Shown here piece by piece: positions 17,643-27,321 of a DNA stretch of 64,000 bases (positions within the stretch are counted from its first letter, which is position 1; every line of letters starts with the position of its first letter). The position numbers and the translations under genes are program-made. The notes below the pieces were generated by a model, which saw nothing but the letters and a program-made list of their open reading frames with translations, had not been told where the DNA came from and ran no database searches. Source of the stretch: Pseudomonadota bacterium (GTDB taxonomy: Bacteria; Pseudomonadota; Gammaproteobacteria; Burkholderiales; Gallionellaceae); NCBI GenBank assembly GCA_021821945.1, contig JAJZTF010000015.1, forward strand, positions 1 to 64,000, given 5' to 3'.

Positions 17643-19250
17643 TCAGCCGCCCGACACCATGCTCTTTGCGACGGCTTCGGCGACCTCTATTCCGTCGATC
17701 GCGGCCGACATGATGCCGCCTGCATATCCCGCCCCTTCGCCGGCTGGATAAAGTCCGCGCGTGCTGATGCTCTGAAAGTCCTCGGCATTGCGCCTGATGC
17801 GTACCGGGGAGGAAGTTCTCGTCTCCACGCCCGTCAGCACCGCATCCTTTAGATCGTATCCCTTGATCTTTTTCGCGAAGGCGGGGATCGCCTCCCTGAT
17901 CGCCTCTATCGCATAGTCGGGAAGCGCATGGGAAAGATCGGTCAGGTGAACGCCGGGTGTATAGGATGGCTGCACGGAGCCCAGCCGGGTCGAGGGCACG
18001 CCCTTCAGGAAGTCCTCGACGAGCTGGCCCGGCGCCTGATAGTTTCCGCCGCCGAGTTCGAATGCCTTGGATTCCCAATGGCGCTGGAATGCGATGCCAG
18101 AGAGCGCGCCTCCCGGATAGTCATCCGGCGTGATGCCCACCACGATGCCTGCGTTCGCATTGCGTTCGTTTCTGGAATACTGGCTCATGCCGTTGGTCAC
18201 CACGCGCCCGGCTTCGGATGTCGCGGCGACCACCGTTCCGCCCGGGCACATGCAGAAGCTGTATACGGAACGACCGTTGGCCGCGTGGTGCACGAGCTTG
18301 TAGTCTGCGGCACCCAGCAGCGGATTTCCGGCATTTTTTCCATATCTTGCCGCGTCGATCAGCGACTGGGGATGCTCTATGCGAAAGCCGACGGAGAAGG
18401 GCTTGGCCTCGATGTATACGCCGCGCCTTTCGAGCATCTCGAAGGTGTCGCGCGCGCTGTGCCCCACCGCCAGCACAAGGTGGTCCGTTTCGATGCGTTC
18501 GCCGCTTGACAACACCACGCCCTTCACCGATCCGTCCTCGATCATGATGTCGTCAACGCGGCTCTTGAAGCGTATCTCGCCGCCCAAAGACAGGATGGTC
18601 TCGCGCATCTTCTCGACCATGCCGACCAGGCGGAATGTGCCGATGTGCGGATGACTCACGTAGAGGATTTCAGGAGGCGCGCCAGCCTTGACGAATTCCT
18701 CGAGAACCTTCCTGCCCAGATGCCTGGGATCCTTGATCTGGCTGTAGAGCTTGCCGTCGGAGAAGGTCCCCGCTCCCCCTTCCCCGAACTGCACGTTGGA
18801 TTCGGGATTCAGCACGCTCTTGCGCCACAGCCCCCATGTGTCCTTGGTCCTTTCCCGCACTGCCTTTCCGCGCTCCAGGATCAGCGGCTTGAAACCCATC
18901 TGCGCGAGCAGCAGTCCTGCGAAGAGTCCTGCCGGCCCCATGCCTATCACGACAGGCCTGGATGGAAGGTTTGCGGGCGCATGCGCGACGAAGCGGTAGG
19001 CCATGTCGGGCGTCCTGCCTACATGCTTGTCGCCAGCAAAGCGCGCGAGCACCTCAGCCTCGTTTTTCAGGGACACGTCCAGCGTGTAGGTGAACAGGAT
19101 GGAATGGGATTTGCGGGCATCCGTGCCGCGCTTGAAAACGGTATATCCTGTCAGGTCGGATTCGGCCAGTCCCAGGCGCTTCAGGATGGCCTTTGCAATC
19201 TCATCCTGCGCATGGGTTATCGGCAGCTTGATTTCCGTCAGGCGCAGCAT
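17643..19250 (-). CDS. FAD-dependent oxidoreductase (COG2509-like)
   Basis: Predicted flavoprotein dehydrogenase of 535 residues. An N-terminal domain of about 90 residues ([18 protein letters not shown]...) precedes the FAD Rossmann motif VIGMGPAGLFAGLLLAQMG. Further landmarks are GEGGAGTFSDGKL, YVSHPHIGTFRL, FCMCPGGTVVAATSEAG and the C-terminal FAD motif LYPAGEGAGYAGGIMSAA. The substrate is unknown for this widespread family. The ATG at 19250 overlaps the trpE stop as TGATG, so it is translationally coupled to trpE. A functional tie to tryptophan is not implied. Confidence 0.75.
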   Translation of the reverse strand: MLRLTEIKLPITHAQDEIAKAILKRLGLAESDLTGYTVFKRGTDARKSHSILFTYTLDVSLKNEAEVLARFAGDKHVGRTPDMAYRFVAHAPANLPSRPVVIGMGPAGLFAGLLLAQMGFKPLILERGKAVRERTKDTWGLWRKSVLNPESNVQFGEGGAGTFSDGKLYSQIKDPRHLGRKVLEEFVKAGAPPEILYVSHPHIGTFRLVGMVEKMRETILSLGGEIRFKSRVDDIMIEDGSVKGVVLSSGERIETDHLVLAVGHSARDTFEMLERRGVYIEAKPFSVGFRIEHPQSLIDAARYGKNAGNPLLGAADYKLVHHAANGRSVYSFCMCPGGTVVAATSEAGRVVTNGMSQYSRNERNANAGIVVGITPDDYPGGALSGIAFQRHWESKAFELGGGNYQAPGQLVEDFLKGVPSTRLGSVQPSYTPGVHLTDLSHALPDYAIEAIREAIPAFAKKIKGYDLKDAVLTGVETRTSSPVRIRRNAEDFQSISTRGLYPAGEGAGYAGGIMSAAIDGIEVAEAVAKSMVSGG

Positions 19251-20737
19251 CAGCGATGCGCCTGGACATCGAGGCCCGCCAGCACCATCTCTGCCGCGCG
19301 CAGCACGGCCCTGGCCTTGTTCTGTGTCTCCTGCCATTCGCTGTCGGGATTGGAATCCGCGACGATGCCGGCTCCCGCCTGGACATAGAGCATGCCGCCC
19401 TTCACCACTGCGGTGCGAAGCGCGATGGCGACATCCATGTCGCCGTTGAAGCCGAGATAGCCGACGGCGCCCGCATAGATCCCGCGCTTGGAGGGCTCGA
19501 GCTCGTCTATGATCTCCATCGCGCGCACCTTGGCAGCACCCGATACGGTGCCCGCAGGGAAAGTGGCCTTGAGCACGTCCATCGCGGCAAGCCCCTCCTT
19601 CAGCCTCGCGTCGACATTGGAGACGATGTGCATCACGTGGGAATAGCGCTCTATGATCATCTTCTCGGTGACCCTGACCGTGCCGTTCCGCCCGACCCTT
19701 CCTATGTCGTTGCGCCCCAGGTCGATCAGCATCAGGTGTTCCGCGAGCTCCTTGGGATCATTCAGGAGATCCTTCGCGAGTGCGGCGTCTTCCGCCTGGG
19801 ATTTTCCACGGGGGCGGGTTCCCGCGATGGGGCGCACGGTGACCATGTCGCCTTCGAGGCGCGCCAGTATCTCAGGAGAGGAGCCGACCACGTGATGGTC
19901 GCCCATGTCGTAATAGAACATGTAGGGGGACGGATTGATGCTGCGCAGCGCCCGGTACAGCGAGAGAGGCGATGCAGCGAAAGGCTGCGACATGCGCTGC
20001 GAGAGCACCACCTGCATGATGTCGCCGTCGAAGATGTACTGCTTGGCTCTTTCGACCGCGGCCTTGAAGGCGGACTCGCCGAATTCGGATTTCGCCTCAC
20101 TGGATTTCGATGCGGGCTCGAAGGGGATCTCGACGGGCAGGCGGAGCAGCGAGACGAGCTCGCGCAGGCGCTGTCGGGCATGCGCATAGGCATCGTGCTC
20201 TTCGGGGTTTGCATACACGATGAAGGTGAGGCGGCCTGTGAGGTTGTCCACCACGGCGAGCTGCTCGGTCAGCATCAGCAGGATGTCTGGCGTGCCTATC
20301 GCGTCCGGCTTTTGCACCTGGCTCAGGCGGGGCTCGATGTAGCGTATGGTCTCGTAGCCGAAGTAGCCCGCAAGGCCGCCCGTGTAGCGAGGAAGCCCGG
20401 AAAGCGGGGCGACCCTGAATTGCGACTGGTATTCGCGAATGTAGTCCAGCGGGTTATCCGCCGCTATCTCTGTGCTTTCGCTGCCCCGCGTCAGCGTGAT
20501 CTTCTTTCCGCGCACGGTGATGCGCGTGTCGGCGGGCAGGCCGATGAAGGAATAGCGGCCGAAGCGCTCCCCTCCCTGTACGGATTCGAGCAGGTAGGAA
20601 AAAGGCCTGTTCGCAAGCTTGAGGTACAGCGAAAGAGGGGTGTCCAGGTCCGCGAAAGTCTCGATGACGAGCGGGATGCGGTTGTATCCCTGCTTTGCCA
20701 GCTCGTTGAATTCCTGTTCTGTGATCGGGTGCGACAT
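19250..20737 (-). CDS. trpE: anthranilate synthase component I
   Basis: Converts chorismate and ammonia to anthranilate with TrpG. The 495-residue protein has the N-terminal feedback-inhibition region ([20 protein letters not shown], containing the LLES motif used for tryptophan binding) and the chorismate-binding domain with [39 protein letters not shown] and [18 protein letters not shown]. The start at 20737 has a strong AAAGGAG ribosome site. It follows gph in the rpe-gph-trpE order common in betaproteobacteria. trpG and trpD, usually next, are at 7222-8816. Confidence 0.96.
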   Translation of the reverse strand: MSHPITEQEFNELAKQGYNRIPLVIETFADLDTPLSLYLKLANRPFSYLLESVQGGERFGRYSFIGLPADTRITVRGKKITLTRGSESTEIAADNPLDYIREYQSQFRVAPLSGLPRYTGGLAGYFGYETIRYIEPRLSQVQKPDAIGTPDILLMLTEQLAVVDNLTGRLTFIVYANPEEHDAYAHARQRLRELVSLLRLPVEIPFEPASKSSEAKSEFGESAFKAAVERAKQYIFDGDIMQVVLSQRMSQPFAASPLSLYRALRSINPSPYMFYYDMGDHHVVGSSPEILARLEGDMVTVRPIAGTRPRGKSQAEDAALAKDLLNDPKELAEHLMLIDLGRNDIGRVGRNGTVRVTEKMIIERYSHVMHIVSNVDARLKEGLAAMDVLKATFPAGTVSGAAKVRAMEIIDELEPSKRGIYAGAVGYLGFNGDMDVAIALRTAVVKGGMLYVQAGAGIVADSNPDSEWQETQNKARAVLRAAEMVLAGLDVQAHR

Positions 20738-20758
20738 GAAAATCTCCTTTGTGACTCG

Positions 20759-20835
20759 TGAAGGCTGCGGCGTTTTGCGTCCTAGCGCGGCCATCGCCGG
20801 GCTGCTGCCTTCATCGGGTTTAGGAGGTTGTTCAT
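20759..20835 (-). other. gph-trpE spacer with a 17-codon mini-ORF and hairpin
   Basis: Directly after the gph stop an ATG at 20835 opens the mini-[20 protein letters not shown], ending in TAG at 20782 and containing one Trp codon. Its second half overlaps a hairpin: TGAAGGC and CGGCG on the 5' side pair with CGCCG and GCCTTCA on the 3' side, the last ending about 22 bases before trpE. No U-run follows and no good ribosome site precedes the mini-ORF, so it is not a classical attenuator. It may be chance. Confidence 0.25.
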
Positions 20836-20836
20836 G

Positions 20837-21535
20837 TCAGGCAAGCTTCATCAGGGGAAGCGCGGCGGTCAGGTTCGGGATCACCGCATCCTGGTCCAGC
20901 GTCTCGACGGGCTCGCCGTGGTTGTAGCCATAGGGCACGCAGAAGACGGGGCATTCCGCGGCGCGCGCGGCCAGGGTGTCGTTCAGCGAATCGCCGATCA
21001 GAAGCAGCTTGTCGATTGGGACACCGAAGAATTTTGCCGCATGAAGGAGAGGCATCGGATGGGGCTTCTTCTCGGGCAGCGTGTCGCCTGACAAAACGAT
21101 GTCGAAATACTTGGCAAGGCCGGTTCCGGCAAGCAGCGGCACCGTGTAGCGCTCGACCTTGTTGGTGATGCATCCAAGGCGGAAACCCGCCGCCTTCATC
21201 GCATCCAGGCCTTCGATCACGCCTTCGAAAACCCGGCTCTGCAGGAGAAGCTCCGTATAGTGCTTCTCGAATATCGGCAATGCGTGGTCATAAAGGGCTG
21301 CATCCGGCGTTGCATGCATGTCGCCCGTCAGGGCGCGCTTGACGAGCCAGCTGATGCCGTTGCCTATGTAGCTTGCGAGGAGTTCCTGGGAGACGGGCGC
21401 GTAGTCCATGTCCTGCAGCATGCGGTTGGCCGCCTCGGCAAGCTCGGGCGCCGTATGAAGCAGCGTGCCGTCCAGGTCGATCACGACGGCCTTGACGCTG
21501 ACCGGTGTGGTATATCTCTTGATGTGCTGGCTCAT
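20837..21535 (-). CDS. gph: phosphoglycolate phosphatase (HAD family)
   Basis: HAD hydrolase of 232 residues that dephosphorylates 2-phosphoglycolate, a by-product of Rubisco oxygenation or DNA repair. The motifs are VVIDLDGTLLHTAPELAEAA (catalytic Asp pair), the conserved LGCITNK segment with motif II Thr, KKPHPMPLLHAAKFF (Lys) and LIGDSLNDTLAARAA (acidic motif IV). It lies 10 bases after rpe and before trpE. The start at 21535 (MSQHIKRYTTPVSVKAVV) fits family length; longer readings run into rpe. Confidence 0.92.
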   Translation of the reverse strand: MSQHIKRYTTPVSVKAVVIDLDGTLLHTAPELAEAANRMLQDMDYAPVSQELLASYIGNGISWLVKRALTGDMHATPDAALYDHALPIFEKHYTELLLQSRVFEGVIEGLDAMKAAGFRLGCITNKVERYTVPLLAGTGLAKYFDIVLSGDTLPEKKPHPMPLLHAAKFFGVPIDKLLLIGDSLNDTLAARAAECPVFCVPYGYNHGEPVETLDQDAVIPNLTAALPLMKLA

Positions 21536-21545
21536 GTTCCGCGGC

Positions 21546-22226
21546 CTAGACTTGGGCGAGCTCGGCGCGCAGCGCGGCAAGCACGGTGTCGTACTTGTTC
21601 GCATCGGTTTCCTTGCGCGCATTGAAGATCGCCGAGCCTGCGACGAAGGTGTCCACGCCCGCCGCGGCGATTTCCCTGATGTTGGCAGGACCCACGCCGC
21701 CGTCGATCTCGAGCCTGCAGTCATGGCCTCCCGCGTCTATCATCGCGCGCACCTTCCTCGCCTTGTCCAGCACGTAGGGGATGAACTTCTGGCCGCCGAA
21801 GCCCGGGTTGACCGACATCAGGAGCACCATGTCGAGCTTGGGCAGCGTGTATTCCAGCACGTCGAGCGGGGTCGCCGGATTGAACACCAGGCCCGCCTTG
21901 CAGCCTGATTCCTTGATCAGGCCTATCGTGCGGTCTATGTGCTCGGATGCCTCGGGATGGAAGGTGATGTAGCTTGCGCCCGCCTTGACGAAATCGGGGA
22001 TGATGCGATCCACCGGCTTCACCATCAGGTGCACGTCTATGGGGGCCGTCACGCCGTGCTTGCGCAGGGCCTCGCAGACCAGCGGGCCTATGGTCAGGTT
22101 GGGCACATAGTGGTTGTCCATCACGTCGAAGTGCACGATGTCGGCGCCCGAGGCCAATACGTTGTCGACCTCCTCGCCCAGTCTTGCGAAGTTGGCGGAG
22201 AGGATGCTGGGGGCTATCTGGTACAT
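21546..22226 (-). CDS. rpe: ribulose-phosphate 3-epimerase
   Basis: Interconverts ribulose-5-phosphate and xylulose-5-phosphate in the pentose-phosphate and Calvin cycles. The 226-residue TIM-barrel protein has [34 protein letters not shown] (metal His and catalytic Asp), [30 protein letters not shown] and [13 protein letters not shown] good AAGGA ribosome site precedes the ATG. It is first in the rpe-gph-trpE group; the cbbY-like gene lies just beyond, transcribed toward it. Confidence 0.96.
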   Translation of the reverse strand: MYQIAPSILSANFARLGEEVDNVLASGADIVHFDVMDNHYVPNLTIGPLVCEALRKHGVTAPIDVHLMVKPVDRIIPDFVKAGASYITFHPEASEHIDRTIGLIKESGCKAGLVFNPATPLDVLEYTLPKLDMVLLMSVNPGFGGQKFIPYVLDKARKVRAMIDAGGHDCRLEIDGGVGPANIREIAAAGVDTFVAGSAIFNARKETDANKYDTVLAALRAELAQV

Positions 22227-22285
22227 GGTTTTCCTTAAAGTTGTGAATTTGCGTATTCTAAACCGAATATTCCGTTTCTTGCCGA

Positions 22286-22990
22286 TCAGCTTAGCGGGAG
22301 TCCGGCAGAGCGGTAGAATTTCCCGAGGTCCGAGAGATCCTCGAACACCGCCTCAGCACCTTCGAAGTTCTGCCTGCTGGTGTAGTAGTTTTTGGTGATG
22401 TATGTCCTGACGCCGGCTGCAAGGCTTGCCCTGAGCCCGTTTTCGGAGTCTTCGAGCGCGATGCAGTCCGCGGGTTTCAGGTTCAGCTTCTCAAGCACCC
22501 AGAAATAGATGTCGGGTGCGGGTTTCTTTTTGGGCACGATGTCACCTGAGCCGTTGGCCGCGAAATAATCGGCCCAGTTTTTTCCCAGACCCACCTCGAG
22601 CAGAGCGGACACGTTCTCCGGCGTGGTGGTGGTGGCGATCGCGAGCGTGATGCCTGCAGCATGGGCATCCTCTATCAGCTTCCTGATGCCCGGGCGCAGG
22701 GGCACGTTGCCCTCGCCTATCATCTCGGTGTAGTGCCTGGTCTTGAGCGCATGCAGGTCCTTCACGAAGCCGTCGAAATCTGCCGGCCTTTCGTAGTTAT
22801 CCAGGAAGTCGCTCACGAAATACTTGATGCGCTCCTTGCCGCCTGTCACCTTGAGCAGCTTGTCGTAAAGCGCAACGTCCCAGTTCCAGTCTAGGCCGCA
22901 ATCGAGAAAGGCCTTGTTGAAGGATTGCCTGTGGCCGTCTTCGGTATCGGCCAGCGTGCCGTCCACGTCGAAAATAATTGCCTTGGTCAT
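22286..22990 (-). CDS. cbbY: CbbY-type HAD phosphatase
   Basis: HAD phosphatase of 234 residues, close in pattern to CbbY, which removes the Rubisco inhibitor xylulose-1,5-bisphosphate. Motif I is [23 protein letters not shown]; the [10 protein letters not shown] stretch is a CbbY feature. Later motifs are LAIATTTT (motif II Thr), [15 protein letters not shown] (Lys) and [17 protein letters not shown] (acidic). It lies 59 bases upstream of rpe on the same strand. If CbbY is right, the organism probably fixes CO2 by the Calvin cycle; no Rubisco gene is in the window. General beta-phosphoglucomutase-like phosphatases are the alternative. Confidence 0.75.
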   Translation of the reverse strand: MTKAIIFDVDGTLADTEDGHRQSFNKAFLDCGLDWNWDVALYDKLLKVTGGKERIKYFVSDFLDNYERPADFDGFVKDLHALKTRHYTEMIGEGNVPLRPGIRKLIEDAHAAGITLAIATTTTPENVSALLEVGLGKNWADYFAANGSGDIVPKKKPAPDIYFWVLEKLNLKPADCIALEDSENGLRASLAAGVRTYITKNYYTSRQNFEGAEAVFEDLSDLGKFYRSAGLPLS

Positions 22991-23024
22991 GTCTTTTTGA
23001 ATGAGGGTTGAAAATATGGCGGGA

Positions 23025-24377
23025 TCAGCGCATGCCCGGAATCTTGCCGGCCATGCCGCGCATCATCTTGGCGATGCCGCCTCCCTTGGCGAACATCTTC
23101 ATCATCTTCTGCGCCTGCTCGAACTGGTTCAGAAGCTGGTTGACATGCATCACCTTGACGCCTGCGCCATCGGCGATGCGCTTCTTGCGCGAAGCCTTGA
23201 TGATCTCGGGTTTGCTTCTCTCCAGCGGCGTCATGGAATTGATGATGCCCTCCATGCGGCTGAAAACCTTGTCGTCCATCTTCGAATCCGCTGCAGCCTG
23301 GGTGAGCTGGGCCGGAAGCTTGTCCATCAGTGCGGAGATGCCGCCCATCTTGCGCATCTGCACCATCTGCATTTTGAAGTCGTTCAGGTCGAAGCTCTTG
23401 CCGGTCTGCATCTTCTTGGCAAGCTTCTCGGCCTCCTGCTGGTCGACCCCGCGCTGCGCCTCCTCGAGCAGCGACAGAACGTCCCCCATGCCGAGGATGC
23501 GGGAAGCCATGCGCTCCGGGTGGAAGGCCTCGAGCCCGCTCGGTTTTTCGCTAACCCCTATGAACTTGATCGGCTTTCCCGTGACATGGCGCACGGACAG
23601 CGCGGCGCCGCCGCGCGCATCGCCGTCCATCTTGGTCAGGATGATGCCCGTGAGCGGAAGCGCTTCGCCGAATGCCTTCGCGGTGTTCACGGCGTCCTGG
23701 CCCGTCATCGCGTCCACCACGAACAGCGTCTCTATGGGCTTGAGCGCAGCGTGCAGCCGCTTGATCTCGTCCATCATCGCCTCGTCTATCGCGAGGCGGC
23801 CCGCCGTGTCCACGATCAGCACGTCGTGGTGATGCTTGCGCGCATAGTCCAGTGCGGCAAGCGCGATGTCCTCGGGGCGCTGGCTGATGTCGGATGGGAA
23901 GAAGTCGATGTCGAGTTGCTGCGCCAGCGTGCGCAGCTGTTCGATGGCGGCAGGGCGGTAAACGTCGCAGCTGACCAGTAGCGTCTTCTTCTTCTGCTGG
24001 TCGCGAAGCAGCTTTGCAAGCTTGCCGCAGGTGGTGGTCTTGCCCGCGCCCTGAAGCCCCGCCATCAGTATCACCGCGGGAGGGGTGGTGGCGAGACTGA
24101 GCGCATCGTTGTGCTTGCCCATGATGCTCGTGAGCTCGCGGTGAACCACGCCTATGAAGGCCTGACCCGGATTCAGGTTGCCTATGACCTCCTGGCCCAG
24201 GGCAGCCTCCTTGACCTGGGCGGCGAACTCCTTGACGACGGGCAGGGCGACGTCCGCCTCGAGCAGCGCCATGCGCACTTCGCGCATCGCGTCCTGGATG
24301 TTGGTCTCGGTAAGACGGGCCTGTCCGCGCAGATTCTTGATGACGCCGGATAGGCGTTGCGTCAGATTGTCCAGCAT
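23025..24377 (-). CDS. ffh: signal recognition particle protein Ffh
   Basis: SRP54 homologue of 450 residues that targets nascent membrane proteins to the translocon with 4.5S RNA and FtsY. N-domain (1-90), GTPase with GLQGAGKTTTCGKLAK, VDTAGRL and ILTKMDGDARGGAALS, then the methionine-rich M domain with the RNA-binding segment RIADGAG and a Met/Lys/Gly tail ending MMRGMAGKIPGMR. It is divergent from the CcsA-like gene with 61 bases between the starts. Confidence 0.97.
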   Translation of the reverse strand: MLDNLTQRLSGVIKNLRGQARLTETNIQDAMREVRMALLEADVALPVVKEFAAQVKEAALGQEVIGNLNPGQAFIGVVHRELTSIMGKHNDALSLATTPPAVILMAGLQGAGKTTTCGKLAKLLRDQQKKKTLLVSCDVYRPAAIEQLRTLAQQLDIDFFPSDISQRPEDIALAALDYARKHHHDVLIVDTAGRLAIDEAMMDEIKRLHAALKPIETLFVVDAMTGQDAVNTAKAFGEALPLTGIILTKMDGDARGGAALSVRHVTGKPIKFIGVSEKPSGLEAFHPERMASRILGMGDVLSLLEEAQRGVDQQEAEKLAKKMQTGKSFDLNDFKMQMVQMRKMGGISALMDKLPAQLTQAAADSKMDDKVFSRMEGIINSMTPLERSKPEIIKASRKKRIADGAGVKVMHVNQLLNQFEQAQKMMKMFAKGGGIAKMMRGMAGKIPGMR

Positions 24378-24438
24378 GTCTGTCCTTGTGGCTGATCAAT
24401 GATGTAGAATCCGTAAGTCTAAAACATCCTGACAGAAA

Positions 24439-25251
24439 ATGCCTAATCTTCTCCTCGCCATCATTGCGTTTTCCGCCTACATGCTGCTCGCCGGCTATTT
24501 CTGGCGCGCGCATGCTTCGGGCGAATGCGACGATCGCTGTCGCGGTGCGGTGGGCCACCTGTCACTGGTCCCCATCGCGCTGCATGGCTACCTGCTGTGG
24601 CAGGGCATATTTGCAGACGGCATCATAGACCTCGGCGTGTTCAATGCGATCTCGCTGATCGCCTGGCTGACGCTGGTCGTGTACTGGATTGCCAGGTTCT
24701 TCTACCCCATAGGGGGGCTGCAGGCGCTGGTGCTTCCGCTTGCCGCGGTCGCGCTTGTTCTGCCGGAAATCTTTCCTGCGGATCACCGCCTGGACCATAC
24801 CGACTTGCTGGCCTTCAAGGTGCACATCGCGGTTGCGATGCTGGCCTACAGCCTCTTCACCATCGCGACCCTGCATGCGGTTCTGATCTCCCTCGTTGAA
24901 AAGCGATTGCACCACGCGAACCTGCCGCGCATCCTGCGCACCCTGCCGCCATTGCTTACCATGGAAAGCCTGCTTTTCAGGATGATAGGCATAGGCTTCG
25001 TGCTGCTGACGCTCACGCTGGCTTCGGGCATTTTCTTTTCCGAGGAAATATTCGGCAAGGCCTGGGAATTCAACCACAAGGTGCTGTTCGGTTTCATCTC
25101 CTGGTGCGTGTTTGCGGGCCTGCTCACGGGACATCACTACTACGGATGGCGCGGCAGGATCGCCGTGCGCTGGACGGTGAGCGGCTTTCTTTTCCTGGTG
25201 CTGGCCTATATCGGCAGCAAGTTCGTGCTGGAGCAGCTGCTGCACCGCTAA
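24439..25251 (+). CDS. CcsA/YpjD-family inner-membrane protein
   Basis: Integral membrane protein of 270 residues with about eight hydrophobic segments, belonging to the cytochrome c assembly (CcsA/CcmF-like, YpjD) superfamily. Expected landmarks are KVHIAVAMLAYSLFTIATLHAV, SLLFRMIGIGFVLLTLTLASGIFF and the His-rich FNHKVLFGFISWCVFAGLLTGHHYYGWRG. In most beta- and gammaproteobacteria this gene sits next to ffh, as here, and its function is not established; a role in haem handling is inferred. The WG(T/V)WD haem motif of true CcsA is not present. Confidence 0.75.
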   Translation: MPNLLLAIIAFSAYMLLAGYFWRAHASGECDDRCRGAVGHLSLVPIALHGYLLWQGIFADGIIDLGVFNAISLIAWLTLVVYWIARFFYPIGGLQALVLPLAAVALVLPEIFPADHRLDHTDLLAFKVHIAVAMLAYSLFTIATLHAVLISLVEKRLHHANLPRILRTLPPLLTMESLLFRMIGIGFVLLTLTLASGIFFSEEIFGKAWEFNHKVLFGFISWCVFAGLLTGHHYYGWRGRIAVRWTVSGFLFLVLAYIGSKFVLEQLLHR

Positions 25252-25272
25252 ATGCGTTGAATATCAAGGTGC

Positions 25273-25301
25273 TTGCTAGCAGGGGCCTTGTGTCGTAGAA
25301 T
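25273..25301 (+). promoter_or_regulatory. sigma-70 promoter of the rpsP operon
   Basis: TTGCTA (25273-25278), a 17-base spacer and TAGAAT (25296-25301) give a good housekeeping promoter. The start site would be near 25308, leaving a leader of about 65 bases before rpsP. Confidence 0.6.
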
Positions 25302-25315
25302 GCGTCCCCTTTTGT

Positions 25316-25338
25316 GGCATGCATGGAATCCGCATGCC
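25316..25338 (+). promoter_or_regulatory. hairpin in the rpsP 5' leader
   Basis: GGCATGC (25316-25322) and GCATGCC (25332-25338) form a perfect 7-bp stem with a 9-base loop in the predicted mRNA leader, about 34 bases before the rpsP ATG. Ribosomal-protein operons are often autoregulated through leader structures; no known motif is recognised here. Confidence 0.4.
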
Positions 25339-25372
25339 GAAGCCCGATTGCACATTTTACAATAGGTCATTT

Positions 25373-25627
25373 ATGGTCATCATTCGTCTTTCCCGTGGCG
25401 GCTCGAAGAATCGCCCGTTTTACAACGTAGTGGTTGCGGATTCGCGCAACCGTCGCGACGGCCGCTTCATCGAGCGCGTCGGTTTCTACAATTCCATCGC
25501 CGGCGAGAATCAGGAAGCGCTGCGTCTGGACATGGCACGCGTGGCCTACTGGCAAAGCAAAGGCGCGCAGTTGAGCGACGCGGTTGCCAAGCTGGTTAAG
25601 CGCGCCGGTGCAACAGCCGCAGCCTGA
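25373..25627 (+). CDS. rpsP: 30S ribosomal protein S16
   Basis: Small-subunit protein of 84 residues. [42 protein letters not shown] is the family signature. The start at 25373 matches the family; an in-frame ATG 18 codons upstream lies in the leader hairpin region. It is first of rpsP-rimM-trmD-rplS, the standard bacterial order. Confidence 0.97.
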   Translation: MVIIRLSRGGSKNRPFYNVVVADSRNRRDGRFIERVGFYNSIAGENQEALRLDMARVAYWQSKGAQLSDAVAKLVKRAGATAAA

Positions 25628-25640
25628 GAATGACGACCCC

Positions 25641-26141
25641 ATGGTGATCATGGGGCGCGTGGCGTCGGCTTTCGGCGTGCGCGGCTGGGTGAAGGTCCAG
25701 CCCTACAGCGAATATGTCGACAGCCTGCTGGACTACGAGGTCTGGTATCTGGGCCATGAGCATGGCCCCTGGCGCGAGATGAGGGTGCTGCAGGCGGAGG
25801 CGCGCGACAAGACGCTGGCGGCGCAGTTTCCCGGCTGCACGGACCGCAATGAGGCCGAGAGGCTGAAGGGCCTGCTGATCGCCGTCCCGCGCAGCAGCCT
25901 GCCCGAGCAGGAAGAGGACGAGTATTACTGGACGGACCTGATCGGTCTCAAGGTGATCGACAAGGAAGGCGGGACGCTGGGTTTCGTGAGCGAGCTGCTC
26001 GAGACTGGCGCCAACGATGTCCTGGTGGTCAAGGGCGATGGCGGGGAGATGCTGATCCCGTTCCTGGAGAGCGTCGTGGGCGATGTGGACCTGGAGGCCG
26101 GGACCATGAGAGTGGACTGGTCGGCGGATTACCTGTCGTGA
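25641..26141 (+). CDS. rimM: ribosome maturation factor RimM
   Basis: 16S processing and 30S-assembly factor that binds S19. N-terminal RimM barrel ([21 protein letters not shown]), a charged middle with [12 protein letters not shown], and a PRC-barrel with [20 protein letters not shown] and the final VDWSADYL. The 166-residue form starts at ATG 25641. A GTG at 25608, overlapping the end of rpsP, is an alternative that adds 11 residues; neither has a clear ribosome site. The stop overlaps the trmD start as GTGA. Confidence 0.93.
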   Translation: MVIMGRVASAFGVRGWVKVQPYSEYVDSLLDYEVWYLGHEHGPWREMRVLQAEARDKTLAAQFPGCTDRNEAERLKGLLIAVPRSSLPEQEEDEYYWTDLIGLKVIDKEGGTLGFVSELLETGANDVLVVKGDGGEMLIPFLESVVGDVDLEAGTMRVDWSADYLS

Positions 26142-26914
26142 TATTCGACGTCATCACGCTGTTTCCGCAGATGTTCGATGCGCTGACGCAGTATGGCATC
26201 ACGCGCCGCGCCGCCGAACAGGGACGCTATGAATTGAGAACGTGGAATCCGAGGGATTTCACGACGGACAACCACAGAACCGTGGACGACAGGCCTTACG
26301 GTGGCGGTCCCGGGATGGTGATGATGGCCGAGCCGCTCGCGGCGGCGATCAAGGCCGCGCGGGCGAGGCAGGAAGCCATGGGTGTGGCCAGGAGCCGGGT
26401 GATCTACCTCTCCCCGCAGGGAAGGCTGCTCACCCATCGCGTGGTGAAGGAATTGACGGAGATGTCCGCAGATGGGCTCATCCTGCTTGCGGGCCGTTAT
26501 GAAGGGATAGACGAGCGCCTGATCAGCCAGATGGTGGATCAGGAGATCTCGATCGGCGACTATGTGTTGTCCGGTGGGGAATTGGCGGCGATGGTGTTGA
26601 TGGATGCGCTGGTGAGGCAGCTGCCGGGCGTCCTGGGCGATGCGGGTTCCGCTGAGCAGGATTCCTTCGTGCAGGGGCTGCTGGATTGCCCGCACTACAC
26701 CCGCCCCGAAATTTTTAACGGCGAGGCCGTGCCCCCGGTGCTCTTGTCAGGCAATCATGCTGACATACAGCGCTGGCGGCTCTCGCAATCTTTGGGCAGA
26801 ACGTGGCAGCGCCGTCCGGATCTTCTGGCAAGGCGTGATTTGACAAAAGAGGAATCTGGTCTTCTGGCCGAGTTTCAGAAGGAACAAGATCCGAATTCTA
26901 AAAAGGAGCAGTAA
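26138..26914 (+). CDS. trmD: tRNA (guanine-37-N1) methyltransferase TrmD
   Basis: Methylates G37 of tRNAs to prevent frameshifting. The 258-residue SPOUT protein has [52 protein letters not shown] and the knot segment [19 protein letters not shown], all intact. It begins with GTG overlapping the rimM stop codon by 4 bases. The C-terminal HYTRPEIF motif is present. Confidence 0.96.
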   Translation: MIFDVITLFPQMFDALTQYGITRRAAEQGRYELRTWNPRDFTTDNHRTVDDRPYGGGPGMVMMAEPLAAAIKAARARQEAMGVARSRVIYLSPQGRLLTHRVVKELTEMSADGLILLAGRYEGIDERLISQMVDQEISIGDYVLSGGELAAMVLMDALVRQLPGVLGDAGSAEQDSFVQGLLDCPHYTRPEIFNGEAVPPVLLSGNHADIQRWRLSQSLGRTWQRRPDLLARRDLTKEESGLLAEFQKEQDPNSKKEQ

Positions 26915-27277
26915 ATGAACTTGATCGAACAGTTGGAACAGGAAGAGATCGCCCGTCTGGGCAAAACCATACCCGATTTCGCGCCGGGGGACACCGTGGT
27001 CGTCAGCGTGAACGTGGTTGAAGGCGAGCGCAAGCGTGTCCAGGCATTCGAAGGCGTCGTGATCGCGAGGCGCAACCGCGGCTTGAACTCCAGCTTCATC
27101 GTCCGCAAGATATCCGCAGGCGAAGGCGTTGAGCGCACATTCCAGACCTACTCCCCCGTGATCGCAGGGATCGAGGTGAAGCGCCGCGGCTCCGTGCGCC
27201 GCGCCAAGCTCTACTATCTCCGCGAACGCTCGGGCAAGTCTGCGCGCATCAAGGAAAAGCTGGCGACTCGCGGCTAG
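26915..27277 (+). CDS. rplS: 50S ribosomal protein L19
   Basis: Large-subunit protein at the subunit interface, 120 residues. [52 protein letters not shown] and [29 protein letters not shown] are diagnostic. It starts directly after the trmD stop with AAGGAG as ribosome site and ends the operon before a strong terminator. Confidence 0.97.
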   Translation: MNLIEQLEQEEIARLGKTIPDFAPGDTVVVSVNVVEGERKRVQAFEGVVIARRNRGLNSSFIVRKISAGEGVERTFQTYSPVIAGIEVKRRGSVRRAKLYYLRERSGKSARIKEKLATRG

Positions 27278-27285
27278 GATGCAGA

Positions 27286-27311
27286 AAAACGGGAGCCCTG
27301 GCTCCCGTTTT
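27286..27311 (+). terminator. rho-independent terminator of the rpsP-rplS operon
   Basis: AAAACGGGAG and CTCCCGTTTT form a 10-bp stem with a 6-base loop, ending in TTTT and starting 8 bases after the rplS stop. The A-run on the 5' side would let it work in both directions. Confidence 0.85.
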
Positions 27312-27321
27312 CATTTGCGCC

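Noticed and set aside
20759..20835. Classical trp attenuator before trpE
   Set aside because: Only one Trp codon, no ribosome site for the mini-ORF and no U-run after the hairpin.
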